A stretch of DNA of 52,512 nucleotides from JBOFOR01 sp051659545 (GTDB taxonomy: Bacteria; Bacillota; Clostridia; Peptostreptococcales; Peptostreptococcaceae), in contig NZ_JBOFOR010000218.1 in assembly GCF_051659545.1 (NCBI RefSeq), positions 1 through 52,512 of the forward strand, given 5' to 3'. The position numbers and the translations under genes are program-made. Below, piece after piece: positions 24,402 to 33,080 of this stretch (positions are counted from its first letter, which is position 1; every line of letters starts with the position of its first letter). The notes below the pieces were generated by a model. It saw nothing but the letters and a program-made list of their open reading frames with translations, was not told where the DNA came from and made no database searches.

Positions 24402-24869
24402 TTAAAATTTAAAATCTCCAGATTTTCCACCTGTTTTTTCAACAAGATGAATATTGCTTATTATCATCTTTTTATCTACAGCCTTGCACATATCATAAAT
24501 TGTAAGAGCTGCTATTGTGCAAGCATTTAATGCTTCCATCTCTACACCTGTTTTTCCATGAGACTTACAAGTCGAATAAATTTTTATAGATGAAGATTGT
24601 TCTATTATTTCAAATTCTAAGTCACATCCAACTAAATTTATTTGATGGCACATTGGTATATTTAAAGAAGTATTTTTAGCTCCCATTATTCCTGCTACTT
24701 GAGCTACTGAAATTACTTCCCCTTTTTTAATTTGTCCATTTTTTATCTTATCTAATGCATCTCTACTCATGGTAATTGTCGCTGTTGCTACTGCTATTCT
24801 AGTAGTTTCATCCTTGTTACTTATGTCTACCATTTTTGCATAACCTTTTTCATTTATGTGAGTTAACAT
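24402..24869 (-). CDS. moaC: Cyclic pyranopterin monophosphate synthase
   Basis: A 155-residue enzyme that, after MoaA, converts the GTP-derived intermediate to cyclic pyranopterin monophosphate in molybdopterin synthesis. It shows MVDISNKDETTR, MCHQINLVGCDLEFE, HGKTGVEMEALNA and the C-terminal KTGGKSGDF. The start at 24869 is chosen because GGAGG lies just upstream; the frame is open 13 codons further, overlapping moaA. It lies one base after moaA, so the two are likely coupled. Confidence 0.96.
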   Translation of the reverse strand: MLTHINEKGYAKMVDISNKDETTRIAVATATITMSRDALDKIKNGQIKKGEVISVAQVAGIMGAKNTSLNIPMCHQINLVGCDLEFEIIEQSSSIKIYSTCKSHGKTGVEMEALNACTIAALTIYDMCKAVDKKMIISNIHLVEKTGGKSGDFKF

Positions 24870-24870
24870 A

Positions 24871-25830
24871 TTATCCTCCAATTTCATACATACACCTATT
24901 CGTGTCACTGCTTAGATTTTCATTTAAGTGATGTTTCTCTGGCTTATTTAAAATAATCTCTTTCATTATTTCTCTAAACATCATTGGCCTATTTAAATAA
25001 TATTTTATATCTATTTCTTCACGAGAATGTAAACATAGTTTTATTTTCCCATTTGATGTAATTCTTATTCTATTGCAATTTTTACAGAAAGAACAACCTA
25101 ACGGAGTTATTATACCTATTTTACCTTTTGATGTTCTATATTCATAGTAATCTGCTGTACTATTTTCATTACTATTTAATTTATAGATTCCATCTATATT
25201 TTCAATAAATTCTCTTATATTAAAATATCCCTTTTGATAAAGTTTTTGTCCTTCTCCTAATGGCATTAGTTCTATAAATCTTACGTCTATAGGATAAAAA
25301 TTAGTCATAAGCATAAAGTCTTCTATTTCATCATCATTAAATTCATTTATAATAACACAATTTACTTTTACATTAAGTCCTAATTTTACACAAGTTGTTA
25401 TAGCATTTAGAGCATGTTTTATATCTCCGCCTCTTGTTATACTTTTATACTTGTATGACTTTAATGAGTCTAAACTTATATTTACCTTTTTTAGACCAAC
25501 CGCTTTTAATTCTCTTGCTTTTTCTGCAAGTCCAATTCCATTTGTAGTTATTGCTACATCTTTTATATTACATTCTTCATAAGTAAATTTAATAAGTTCC
25601 TTTAAGTAGGGATATAATAATGGTTCTCCTCCCGTAAATCTAACCTTTGTTATACCTAACTCTGATAATCCTTTTATAATAAACTTATAATCCTCAAAAC
25701 TTAATTCATCATTCATATAATTTTTTTCAAATTTAACATCTGATGGCATGCAGTAAACACACCTTAAATTACATTTGTCTGTAAGTGAAATACGAGCATA
25801 ATTTATGTTTCTTCCAAATTTATCTTTCAT
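24871..25830 (-). CDS. moaA: GTP 3',8-cyclase (radical SAM)
   Basis: A 319-residue radical SAM enzyme, the first step of molybdenum cofactor synthesis. The N-terminal SAM cluster motif is CNLRCVYC (C20, C24, C27), followed by RFTGGEPLLYP. The C-terminal cluster that holds GTP is visible as CSFCKNCNRIRIT plus a later Cys in LCLHS. Length matches the family. The conserved C-terminal GG of other MoaA proteins is also present (EIGG). It is followed directly by moaC. Confidence 0.97.
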   Translation of the reverse strand: MKDKFGRNINYARISLTDKCNLRCVYCMPSDVKFEKNYMNDELSFEDYKFIIKGLSELGITKVRFTGGEPLLYPYLKELIKFTYEECNIKDVAITTNGIGLAEKARELKAVGLKKVNISLDSLKSYKYKSITRGGDIKHALNAITTCVKLGLNVKVNCVIINEFNDDEIEDFMLMTNFYPIDVRFIELMPLGEGQKLYQKGYFNIREFIENIDGIYKLNSNENSTADYYEYRTSKGKIGIITPLGCSFCKNCNRIRITSNGKIKLCLHSREEIDIKYYLNRPMMFREIMKEIILNKPEKHHLNENLSSDTNRCMYEIGG

Positions 25831-25877
25831 ATCTAGCTACCCTCTTTGCCTACTATTTATATATATTTAATTATATA

Positions 25878-26381
25878 CTACTTTTCAATTTTAGTGGCAC
25901 ATTCTGTAGCTTCTCCTGTTAAAATTTCTATTCCATGGTCTAATACATCAATTATGAAGCTTAAATTTTCAATTGCTCCTTTAGGACTCCCTGGTAAATT
26001 TATTATTATTGAATTACCTCTTATGCCACTTATACCTCTACTTAGTATTGCTTTTTTAGTTATTTTAGTTGACTCCATTCTCATATACTCACTAAGACCT
26101 GGTATTTCTTTTTGAATAATAGCCTTAGTTGCTTCTGGAGTTATATCTCTTTTGGAAAAACCCGTCCCTCCATTAGTTAAAACTAAATCCGCTTTATTAT
26201 TGTCACAGATTTCTACAAGATTTTTTTTTAAGGTATCTTCATCATCTTTTATTAACGTGTAGCTTACTACTTTATAATTCCCTATAGATTCAACATATTC
26301 TTTTAATTTAGGGCCTGTTATATCTTCTCTTTTACCTTCATATCCTTTGTCACTAAGCGTTATAATTGCAACTCTAAACAT
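25878..26381 (-). CDS. Molybdopterin adenylyltransferase-type protein (MogA/MoaB family)
   Basis: A 167-residue MoCF-fold protein that adenylates molybdopterin before molybdenum insertion. VAIITLSDKGYEGKREDITG, LTNGGTGFSKRDITPEAT and the late INLPGSPKGAIENL loop are diagnostic. MogA and MoaB are hard to tell apart by eye, so no symbol is given. GGAGG precedes the ATG. It is about 50 bp upstream of moaA on the same strand. Confidence 0.93.
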   Translation of the reverse strand: MFRVAIITLSDKGYEGKREDITGPKLKEYVESIGNYKVVSYTLIKDDEDTLKKNLVEICDNNKADLVLTNGGTGFSKRDITPEATKAIIQKEIPGLSEYMRMESTKITKKAILSRGISGIRGNSIIINLPGSPKGAIENLSFIIDVLDHGIEILTGEATECATKIEK

Positions 26382-26496
26382 GTACTGCCTCCTTATTTAA
26401 TTTGTCATAAATCGCCATATATATATATTATCTATTTAACAATTACTTTCCTCTATATTTATTTTGTATTTTTTAATTTTTATTTGTTGTTTGATC

Positions 26497-27297
26497 TTAT
26501 TTTTTATCTTTTCTATGTGATAAATCGCCTTTATTTTTTATCATTAAAATTTCTGCTAAAATTCCAAAAGCAATTTCACTTACTTCAGTTGAAGATATAT
26601 TAATACCTACCGGTGCATAGACTTCATCTAATTTATCTTCTTTTATTCCTTCTTTTATTAACTCTTTTTTTATAGTTAACCATTTTTTTCTACTACCAAT
26701 CATTCCTATGTAAGCTACTTCATTATTTATAACTTCTCTTAAAGCTTCTAAATCTTTTTCATAACCTCTCGTTGTAATTACCACATAAGTATTTTTATCT
26801 ATGTATATCTCTTTTAATATTTTAGATATCTCTCCTGAATAAACTTCTTCTGCTTCCTTGAATCTTTCTTCATTGGCATAGTCTTCTCTATCATCAACTA
26901 CTATAGTATGAAAATTTAAACTTCTAGAAATTTTATATATATTAAATCCTATATGACCTCCTCCCACTATTAATAACTTAGGATTTGGTTTAAATACCTT
27001 TATATATCCTTTTACATCGCCTCCACATTCCATAGGCGTATCTTTAGATGTGTTATTTAAATTATATTCAAATATGCTATCTTCATTTTTTTCTAAACAA
27101 TCTTTGCACTTATTCATAATTTTATGCTCTAAGATACCTCCACCAACAGTTCCAATCACACTTTCATTCTCAAACATACAAAGTATAGCTCCTTGCTTTC
27201 CAGGACTAGAACCTTTTACTTCTGTTAAAGTAGCCATTGCTACAGAGGCACCTTTTTTTAATTCTTCGCTTATTCTTTCTAATATCTTTCGATCCAT
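26497..27297 (-). CDS. XdhC/CoxI family molybdenum hydroxylase maturation protein
   Basis: A 266-residue protein that helps sulfurate or insert cofactor into xanthine dehydrogenase-like enzymes. The N-terminal XdhC part shows EVKGSSPGKQGAILCM, GTVGGGILEHKI and ECGGDVKGYI. The C-terminal Rossmann part shows LLIVGGGHIGFNIYKI and TRGYEKDLEALR. The start at 27297 is chosen because GAGG lies six bases upstream; an in-frame TTG two codons earlier overlaps that site. It follows yqeB by a short gap. Confidence 0.92.
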   Translation of the reverse strand: MDRKILERISEELKKGASVAMATLTEVKGSSPGKQGAILCMFENESVIGTVGGGILEHKIMNKCKDCLEKNEDSIFEYNLNNTSKDTPMECGGDVKGYIKVFKPNPKLLIVGGGHIGFNIYKISRSLNFHTIVVDDREDYANEERFKEAEEVYSGEISKILKEIYIDKNTYVVITTRGYEKDLEALREVINNEVAYIGMIGSRKKWLTIKKELIKEGIKEDKLDEVYAPVGINISSTEVSEIAFGILAEILMIKNKGDLSHRKDKK

Positions 27298-27324
27298 ATT
27301 CAACCTCTCTATCTAATTAAAATA

Positions 27325-28140
27325 TTATATTGGAAATATTTTTTTTGAAAGTATTACCTCCAATACACTTCCTGATATACATCTTGCTTTATCTGAAATT
27401 GTACAACTATTTTTTAGTTCTTCTATCCTAGGGTCTATATCTAATATTTTTAATTTCGCAGGTATTTGGCTCCCACTTTTTATTATACCCCTTAATATTC
27501 CATCTATTGTAGCTATAACTTCATATTTTTCTCCATTTCCATCTTTTATATAGGCTAATACTTGTCCTTTTTTCACTATATCGCCTATATCACATAAGTT
27601 TTCTATTCTTCCCGAAGTATTAGAATACACTACTCTTTCTTTACTAACTCCATTTATACTTCCTGGTACTCCTGTATTCTTTAGTGCTTTTCCAATACTA
27701 ATTACTCTTCCTAAATTGTGCCCTCTCATAGTTTCAATAACCATATGAACATCTTCTCCTGCACAAAATCCAGGTCCTAATCCAATAGTTAGTGGTGCCA
27801 TAGTTTTATTAGTCCCTAAATTTTTTTTTGCTAGTATAGAATCTATTACTACGCTTGGTTTTAATTTCTCTATGTACTCTCCTGTAGGGTCTATTACTAA
27901 AGCCACCTTACCTTCTTTTAAAGTGGCTTTTACCTCTTCTACATTCTTACTAAACTTACAAGTAACTTCTTCAACTATTATCTCTTTTTCATACACAGCT
28001 TCACAAAATGCCACATGTCTCCTTATAGCTAATGGTTTTTCTACCTCTAAGGCTACTACCTTAAAGCCACATTTATTTAATCTATGGATTATTCCAGTAG
28101 CTATATCTCCTGCTCCTCTTACTAAAATTATATTATTCAT
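27325..28140 (-). CDS. yqeB: Selenium-dependent molybdenum hydroxylase system protein, YqeB family
   Basis: A 271-residue protein of the family linked to selenium-dependent molybdenum hydroxylases. NNIILVRGAGDIATGI is a Rossmann-type N-terminus, followed by RRHVAFCEAVYE, VVIDSILAKKN and GLGPGFCAGEDVHMVIETMRGH. The start at 28140 is chosen because GGAG lies six bases upstream, rather than the in-frame TTG that overlaps it. Together with xdhC, mogA, moaA, moaC and the MOSC gene this forms a maturation locus. No hydroxylase structural gene or selenium gene is in the window. Confidence 0.9.
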   Translation of the reverse strand: MNNIILVRGAGDIATGIIHRLNKCGFKVVALEVEKPLAIRRHVAFCEAVYEKEIIVEEVTCKFSKNVEEVKATLKEGKVALVIDPTGEYIEKLKPSVVIDSILAKKNLGTNKTMAPLTIGLGPGFCAGEDVHMVIETMRGHNLGRVISIGKALKNTGVPGSINGVSKERVVYSNTSGRIENLCDIGDIVKKGQVLAYIKDGNGEKYEVIATIDGILRGIIKSGSQIPAKLKILDIDPRIEELKNSCTISDKARCISGSVLEVILSKKIFPI

Positions 28141-28184
28141 ATTTTTCTCCAAACCTTATTTGAATTATTGTCATATACATTAGT

Positions 28185-28190
28185 ATTATA
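28185..28190 (-). promoter_or_regulatory. -10 element upstream of yqeB
   Basis: TATAAT on the minus strand, about 45 bp upstream of yqeB. No convincing -35 is seen, so the promoter call is weak. Confidence 0.35.
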
Positions 28191-28260
28191 CAATACATTT
28201 TTATCGTTTTATAGATTTATGATTTGTTTTATGCGTATATCTAGCTACTTAATTTTATCT

Positions 28261-28300
28261 AAAATAAAAAAGAAATCCATTTAGATTTCTTTTTTATTTT
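28261..28300. terminator. Bidirectional terminator
   Basis: A 17-bp AT-rich stem (AAAATAAAAAAGAAATC and its complement, 6-base loop) overlaps the stop codon of the CoA-binding protein gene. T tracts exist on both strands. Confidence 0.75.
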
Positions 28301-28662
28301 AATTCTTTATATAGATTTAATTTATTCTCCACATTTAATTTCATATCTTTTGATATTTTTAATATTTGCTCATTGCAGCTATCTTTATCAATCCATATAT
28401 TCTTTATATCTAAAAGCTCCATTTCTTCAAGTATTGAATATACATCTATAGATTGTTCTAAAATAGCTACAACATCTATGTTATAAGGTACATCTTTTAA
28501 GCTTTCATAAATCTCTACTCCATCAATATAATTTTTATTTGCATCTATGCCTACTACAGTATGTTTTTTCTCCATAAGTGCTTCTATAACTTTATATTCT
28601 ATAGATTCTTGACTTTTATCCTTAATTAAAACTGCCCATGAATTGTATCTAAGCAAATTCAT
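28294..28662 (-). CDS. CoA-binding domain protein (YccU-like)
   Basis: A 122-residue Rossmann-like protein. The pattern WAVLIKDKSQ, VVGIDANKNYIDGVEIYESL, DVPYNIDVVAIL and a final IWIDKDSC helix matches the small CoA_binding_2 family, whose ligand and role are poorly known. The usual glycine-rich first loop is degraded here. It is a monocistronic gene between two terminators. Confidence 0.7.
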   Translation of the reverse strand: MNLLRYNSWAVLIKDKSQESIEYKVIEALMEKKHTVVGIDANKNYIDGVEIYESLKDVPYNIDVVAILEQSIDVYSILEEMELLDIKNIWIDKDSCNEQILKISKDMKLNVENKLNLYKELK

Positions 28663-28772
28663 ATATATTCCTCCAAATAAATACTTCTCTACAAACTATT
28701 ATATGATATATTTCAAAGTGTTTACTCCATTTTATCATTGTAGTAAAATTAAATCAAAGGTTTTTATACAAT

Positions 28773-28815
28773 AAAAAGCTCTCAGAATATATTTTAAATT
28801 AACTGAGAGCTTTTT
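28773..28815 (-). terminator. Terminator after degV
   Basis: AAAAAGCTCTCAG / CTGAGAGCTTTTT forms a 13-bp stem with a 17-base loop just 3' of the degV stop codon. It is symmetric enough to act on both strands. Confidence 0.8.
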
Positions 28816-28824
28816 ATTATATTT

Positions 28825-29670
28825 TTATTTGTCGCAGCAAGCTATGCCTAATACTGTAGGTCCTGTATGCGCGCATATACAACTTCCTATATTAACAATC
28901 ATAATTTCATCAACATGTAATTCTTCATTTATTTTCTTCATTAGGTTTTCAAGATCACCATTATTATCTCCACAACCAATTAAAATTTGCTTATCTTTTA
29001 AATTGTCTCCATAAGTTTCTTTTATAATTTCTATAATTTTACCTACTACTTGCTTTTTGCCTCTACTTTGTGATAATGACTTTACGTTTCCAGCTTCAAT
29101 ACAAAGAATCGGCTTAATATTAAGCATATTTCCTATCGTTGCTTTTGCTAAAGATACTCTTCCTCCTTTTTGTAAGTATTCTAAAGTGTCAACTGTAAAT
29201 AATACAGACATATTACTTTTAATTTTTTCTAAATGATTAACTATTTCATTAATAGTTTTTCCTTCTTGTGCTAATCTTGCTGCAGAAAGAACTACACATC
29301 CACTTCCTATTGATAAAGATAAGCTATCGAATGTATGAATATCTCCTTCTGTATCATTTTTTGCCATTACTGCACTCTGGTATGTACCTGAGGCATTTGA
29401 AGAACCTGCTATATATAATACCGATTTATATTCATTAATATATTTTTCAAATACGTTCTTAAAACTCATATATGTTACTTGAGATGTTTTAGGTAAGTTA
29501 TCACTTTGCCTAAGCATTTTATAAAAATCTTCTTTTGTTATATCTATTCCATCTATATATTCTTTTTCCTCGAAAATCACACTTAACGGTACTACATGTA
29601 TATTATATTTTTCTATTAACTCCTTAGGTATATCCGATAAACTATCACAAACTATTTTTATATTACTCAT
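28825..29670 (-). CDS. DegV family fatty-acid-binding protein
   Basis: A 281-residue cytoplasmic protein of the DegV/FakB family, which holds fatty acids for phosphorylation by FakA. The N-terminus IVCDSLSDIPKELIEKYNIHVVPL, the SQVTYMSF motif, IAGSSNASGTYQSA and the C-terminal GPTVLGIACC are typical. It stands alone here, with no fakA nearby, so its partner is unknown. Confidence 0.9.
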   Translation of the reverse strand: MSNIKIVCDSLSDIPKELIEKYNIHVVPLSVIFEEKEYIDGIDITKEDFYKMLRQSDNLPKTSQVTYMSFKNVFEKYINEYKSVLYIAGSSNASGTYQSAVMAKNDTEGDIHTFDSLSLSIGSGCVVLSAARLAQEGKTINEIVNHLEKIKSNMSVLFTVDTLEYLQKGGRVSLAKATIGNMLNIKPILCIEAGNVKSLSQSRGKKQVVGKIIEIIKETYGDNLKDKQILIGCGDNNGDLENLMKKINEELHVDEIMIVNIGSCICAHTGPTVLGIACCDK

Positions 29671-30064
29671 TACATTCCTCCATCTTGCTATTTTTATGTA
29701 CCATGTACTATATTAAGATATTATTACTAGGTATTAATATCTTATCATTATTTAAATTTTATTTCAATATTATTTTTTAATAGGTACTTTATTCTATTAT
29801 TTAATTCTCCATATTTTATTTCAATATTTCCCAGGAAATTTAAAGCAAATAATAAAAATTTTACTTCGCTTAAGCGACCTGTCGGCGAAACACTTCATAT
29901 CGCCAACGGCTCTGCGCGTTGCTAAAAAACTTTTTTTACTCTCACTAAGTCTATCGACGTAGCCTAAATATAACAACTTATTCACAGTTTTTTAGGCTAT
30001 ATAATATCCTTAATCGTAAAAAAATAGTCAATTAAGTAAAAATACTTAATTGACTATTTTTTCA
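29671..30064. other. Intergenic region with a GC-rich structured element
   Basis: No gene is seen. Most is AT-rich, but 29862-29925 is much richer in GC and full of pairing: TCGCTTAAGCGA (29866-29877, perfect palindrome), GGCGA / TCGCC (29884-29888 / 29900-29904) and CAACG / CGTTG (29904-29908 / 29917-29921). TAGCCTAAA (29960-29968) pairs with TTTAGGCTA (29991-29999). It looks like a small RNA or a dispersed repeat, but this cannot be decided from one copy. Confidence 0.4.
30021..30060. terminator. Strong bidirectional terminator
   Basis: AAAATAGTCAATTAAGTA / TACTTAATTGACTATTTT is a perfect 18-bp stem with a 4-base loop, immediately 3' of the small membrane protein gene on the minus strand. 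Confidence 0.85.
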
Positions 30065-30286
30065 TTATTTTTTTTTATTTTTATTGTTATAATCTGGCCT
30101 CTTTAATTTTTTATCCCTTGGAGCATTTCCTCTATAAACATTTTTTATACATTTAAAAGCAATTCCTAATCCGAACATAGCTGGAAGTATAAATAAAGGG
30201 AGTTTTTTAAAAAATAACATACTCACTATAAATGTTAATACTCCCATTAATCCTAAACTTAAATTTAATTTATACCATCTCTCCAT
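30065..30286 (-). CDS. Small membrane protein of unknown function
   Basis: A 73-residue protein with two hydrophobic segments (about 7-25 and 29-47) and a strongly basic tail (RDKKLKRPDYNNKNKKK). I do not recognise it. It lies about 80 bp downstream of recQ on the same strand. Confidence 0.7.
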   Translation of the reverse strand: MERWYKLNLSLGLMGVLTFIVSMLFFKKLPLFILPAMFGLGIAFKCIKNVYRGNAPRDKKLKRPDYNNKNKKK

Positions 30287-30364
30287 GAATCTATCCCCCT
30301 TAGACTTAAAACCTTATATTTATACAATTTCTATATTTAGGTTATAAATACCTTTATATATTTT

Positions 30365-32827
30365 TTAATTATTTAGGTATTTTTCTAGTATTACCCCTCT
30401 TATACTTTCGTATTTTATATGGTCTGGTAACGCCTTTTTTATTACACTAATCTTTTCATCTCCAAATTTTTCACAGGCCTCTAACACCATTTCTTTTTCA
30501 TCTTTTGTATAGAATTTTTTAACATCTATATCAAAGTTTATGTTTTGATTAAGTTTTATATAATCATAAATATAACCAAGTATAGTAGATATAGAAACTT
30601 CTATTTCTTCGGATACTTCTTTAATATCCTTACCTTGGTTTAATAAGTCTAAGGCTATTTCATCATTTTTTCGGCTATCTCCATCTATTACAAGCTTAAG
30701 CTTTTTTTTGTCATTCCATTTTGGAGTTATGTTATTTTCTTCTACATGTTGTTTTACTATTTTTATAATATTAGTGCCATATTTATCTATTTTAACTGGA
30801 CCAATTCCGCCTATATCTTTGAGTTGTTCTTCTTCTAAAGGATATCTACCACTGATTTCTTTTAGAGTTGTTGCACTAATTATCATATAAGGCAAGCTTC
30901 CTTCAGCTTTGGCAACACTTAATCTAAACGCTCTTAGTTCTTCATATAAATTTGTATCTGTGCTTACATGGAAAAATTCATCATCCTCAATATTCTCTTC
31001 ACTCTCGCTGTTCTTAGCCTGTGTAACCTTCTTATCTATATTATTTTTTATTATATATTCTTTTACTATCTCTTCGAATTCACTTCCATATTTTTGGTAT
31101 TTTATTTCTCCTATACCAGATATAGCTAACATTTCATCTTTATTTGTAGCAAAGTTTATTGCTATGCTTTTTAAAGTAGCATCTCCAAACACCATATATG
31201 GTGCTATTTTTTCTTCTCTTGCTATTTGACTTCTTAATTCTATTAGTTTTTCGTATAATTCATTTTCTACATAAAGTGATTTAGTTACATTAACTTCTTT
31301 AAATTCAACCTTTATTTCATTTTTGATTACCTTCATTGATTGTTGATTTAATACTATAGTTGGGTAGCTACCTTTATAACCTACATTTTCTACTACATCT
31401 AGAAATCCATGCGACACTAAGGTATTGATAAAGTTTTTTAATTCTTCATTAGAGTAATTTTTCATAATTCCATAAGTAGTAATTAAATCAAAATTTAATT
31501 CTAATACTTTTTTATTTTTTGACCCTCTAAGTACATCTATAATCATAGTTACACCATATGCTCTTTTCATTCTGGCAATACAAGAAATTACTTTTTGTGC
31601 ATCTAAAGTTTTATCCACTACCTCACCTTCATTTAGACAGTTACTACAATTGTTGCAATCTTTTACTACACTTTCTCCAAAGTACGATAATATACTTTTT
31701 CTGTAACAATCATTACTGTATACCAAGTCTACGATCTGTTGTAGTTTTTTATATTGGACCATTTTTCGGTTTGGGTTTTCTATTCCAACTTCCACTAAAT
31801 ATTTTTGAGTATGAACATCTCCTGGTGAAAATAATAATATACATTCACTTTTATCTCCATCTCTACCAGCTCTACCAATTTCTTGATAATAGTTTTCAAT
31901 ACTTTGAGGCATATTATAATGTACTACCCATCTAATATTAGGTTTATCTATACCCATACCAAAAGCATTTGTTGCAACCATTATTTTTATTTCATCATTT
32001 ATAAATTGCTCTTGATTCACTTTTCTTTCTTCTTGCGATAAACCTGCATGATATCTAGAAACTGAAAATTCTCTTTTCAATAATCCTTCATAGATATTTT
32101 CTACTTCTTTTCTAGTTGCAGCATATATTATACCGCTTTCATTCTTATGATTTTGTGCATAGTTAAGAATATATTTATTTTTAGCTCCTGATTTTATAAT
32201 ATTTATAGATAAATTTTCTCTATCAAATCCAGTTACAAATATGTGAGGGTTGTCCAAATTCAATACATTTACTATATCGTCTCTTACTTCATCTGATGCA
32301 GTAGCTGTAAAAGCTGTTATTATAGGTCTTTTTTTTAATTTTTTTATAAAGTAAGGTATTCTCTTGTAACTTACCCTAAAATCATGTCCCCATTGTGATA
32401 CACAGTGTGCTTCATCTATTGCTACTTGAGTAATATTTTTATTTTTCATTATTTCTATAAAGTCTGTATTATCTAGTCTTTCAGGTGCTACGTAAATTAT
32501 TTTATATTTGTCATCTTCAATGTTTTGTAATATATTACTGTACTCACTATTTGAAAGTGAACTATTGATAAAATCAGCTTCTATGCCCATAGTTTTCAGG
32601 GTATCTACTTGATCTTTCATTAGAGATATTAAGGGAGATATTATAATAGTCAATCCTTCAAGTATTAGTGCTGGCACCTGATAACATATAGATTTACCTC
32701 CACCAGTTGGCATTATTGCAAGTACATCATTTTCATTTATAATTGAATTTATAATATTTTCTTGTCCTTTTCTATAGCTAGTGTAGCCATAGTATTTATG
32801 TAATATATCTAAAGGTTTTTTATTCAT
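30365..32827 (-). CDS. recQ: ATP-dependent DNA helicase RecQ, long form
   Basis: An 820-residue 3'-5' DNA helicase for recombination and repair. The helicase core shows MPTGGGKSICYQVPAL, IDEAHCVSQWGHDFR, FTATA and IGRAGRDG. A zinc site follows (CYRKSILSYFGE, CNNCSNC), then the RQC region. Two HRDC domains are visible, one near residues 520-600 (LRSQIAREEKIAPYMVFGD) and one near 620-700 (FRLSVAKAEGSLPYMIIS). The C-terminus (about 730-820) resembles the helix-turn-helix HTH_40 unit. Most RecQ proteins have about 600 residues and one HRDC. Confidence 0.95.
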   Translation of the reverse strand: MNKKPLDILHKYYGYTSYRKGQENIINSIINENDVLAIMPTGGGKSICYQVPALILEGLTIIISPLISLMKDQVDTLKTMGIEADFINSSLSNSEYSNILQNIEDDKYKIIYVAPERLDNTDFIEIMKNKNITQVAIDEAHCVSQWGHDFRVSYKRIPYFIKKLKKRPIITAFTATASDEVRDDIVNVLNLDNPHIFVTGFDRENLSINIIKSGAKNKYILNYAQNHKNESGIIYAATRKEVENIYEGLLKREFSVSRYHAGLSQEERKVNQEQFINDEIKIMVATNAFGMGIDKPNIRWVVHYNMPQSIENYYQEIGRAGRDGDKSECILLFSPGDVHTQKYLVEVGIENPNRKMVQYKKLQQIVDLVYSNDCYRKSILSYFGESVVKDCNNCSNCLNEGEVVDKTLDAQKVISCIARMKRAYGVTMIIDVLRGSKNKKVLELNFDLITTYGIMKNYSNEELKNFINTLVSHGFLDVVENVGYKGSYPTIVLNQQSMKVIKNEIKVEFKEVNVTKSLYVENELYEKLIELRSQIAREEKIAPYMVFGDATLKSIAINFATNKDEMLAISGIGEIKYQKYGSEFEEIVKEYIIKNNIDKKVTQAKNSESEENIEDDEFFHVSTDTNLYEELRAFRLSVAKAEGSLPYMIISATTLKEISGRYPLEEEQLKDIGGIGPVKIDKYGTNIIKIVKQHVEENNITPKWNDKKKLKLVIDGDSRKNDEIALDLLNQGKDIKEVSEEIEVSISTILGYIYDYIKLNQNINFDIDVKKFYTKDEKEMVLEACEKFGDEKISVIKKALPDHIKYESIRGVILEKYLNN

Positions 32828-32923
32828 CTTTACCTCCTTCTACCGAACTTATGTTTGTTGTAATTATAATCATTTTATTTATTTTTTATTCATTGTACTT
32901 TATACCTTATCTCTATTTTAACA

Positions 32924-32975
32924 TATAAATAAAAGCTATGATTCTATAGAGATTAAATTCTATTATATCATAGCT
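32924..32975 (-). terminator. Terminator of the ilv-leu operon
   Basis: AGCTATGAT / ATCATAGCT, 9 bp with a 24-base loop, is followed on the minus strand by TTTATTTAT. It lies about 100 bp 3' of leuB, the last gene of the operon. Confidence 0.6.
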
Positions 32976-33080
32976 ATTATTTATAAATTATTTAAATTAA
33001 GTTAATTCAAAATATATTTTTATTTTATTGCTTAATTGCAATATCAAATTAAACCATTTTTAAATAGTATATATTTGTTC

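Noticed and set aside
29862..29960. tRNA or rRNA fragment
   Set aside because: The GC-rich block has stems but no cloverleaf, no T-loop motif and no recognisable rRNA sequence.
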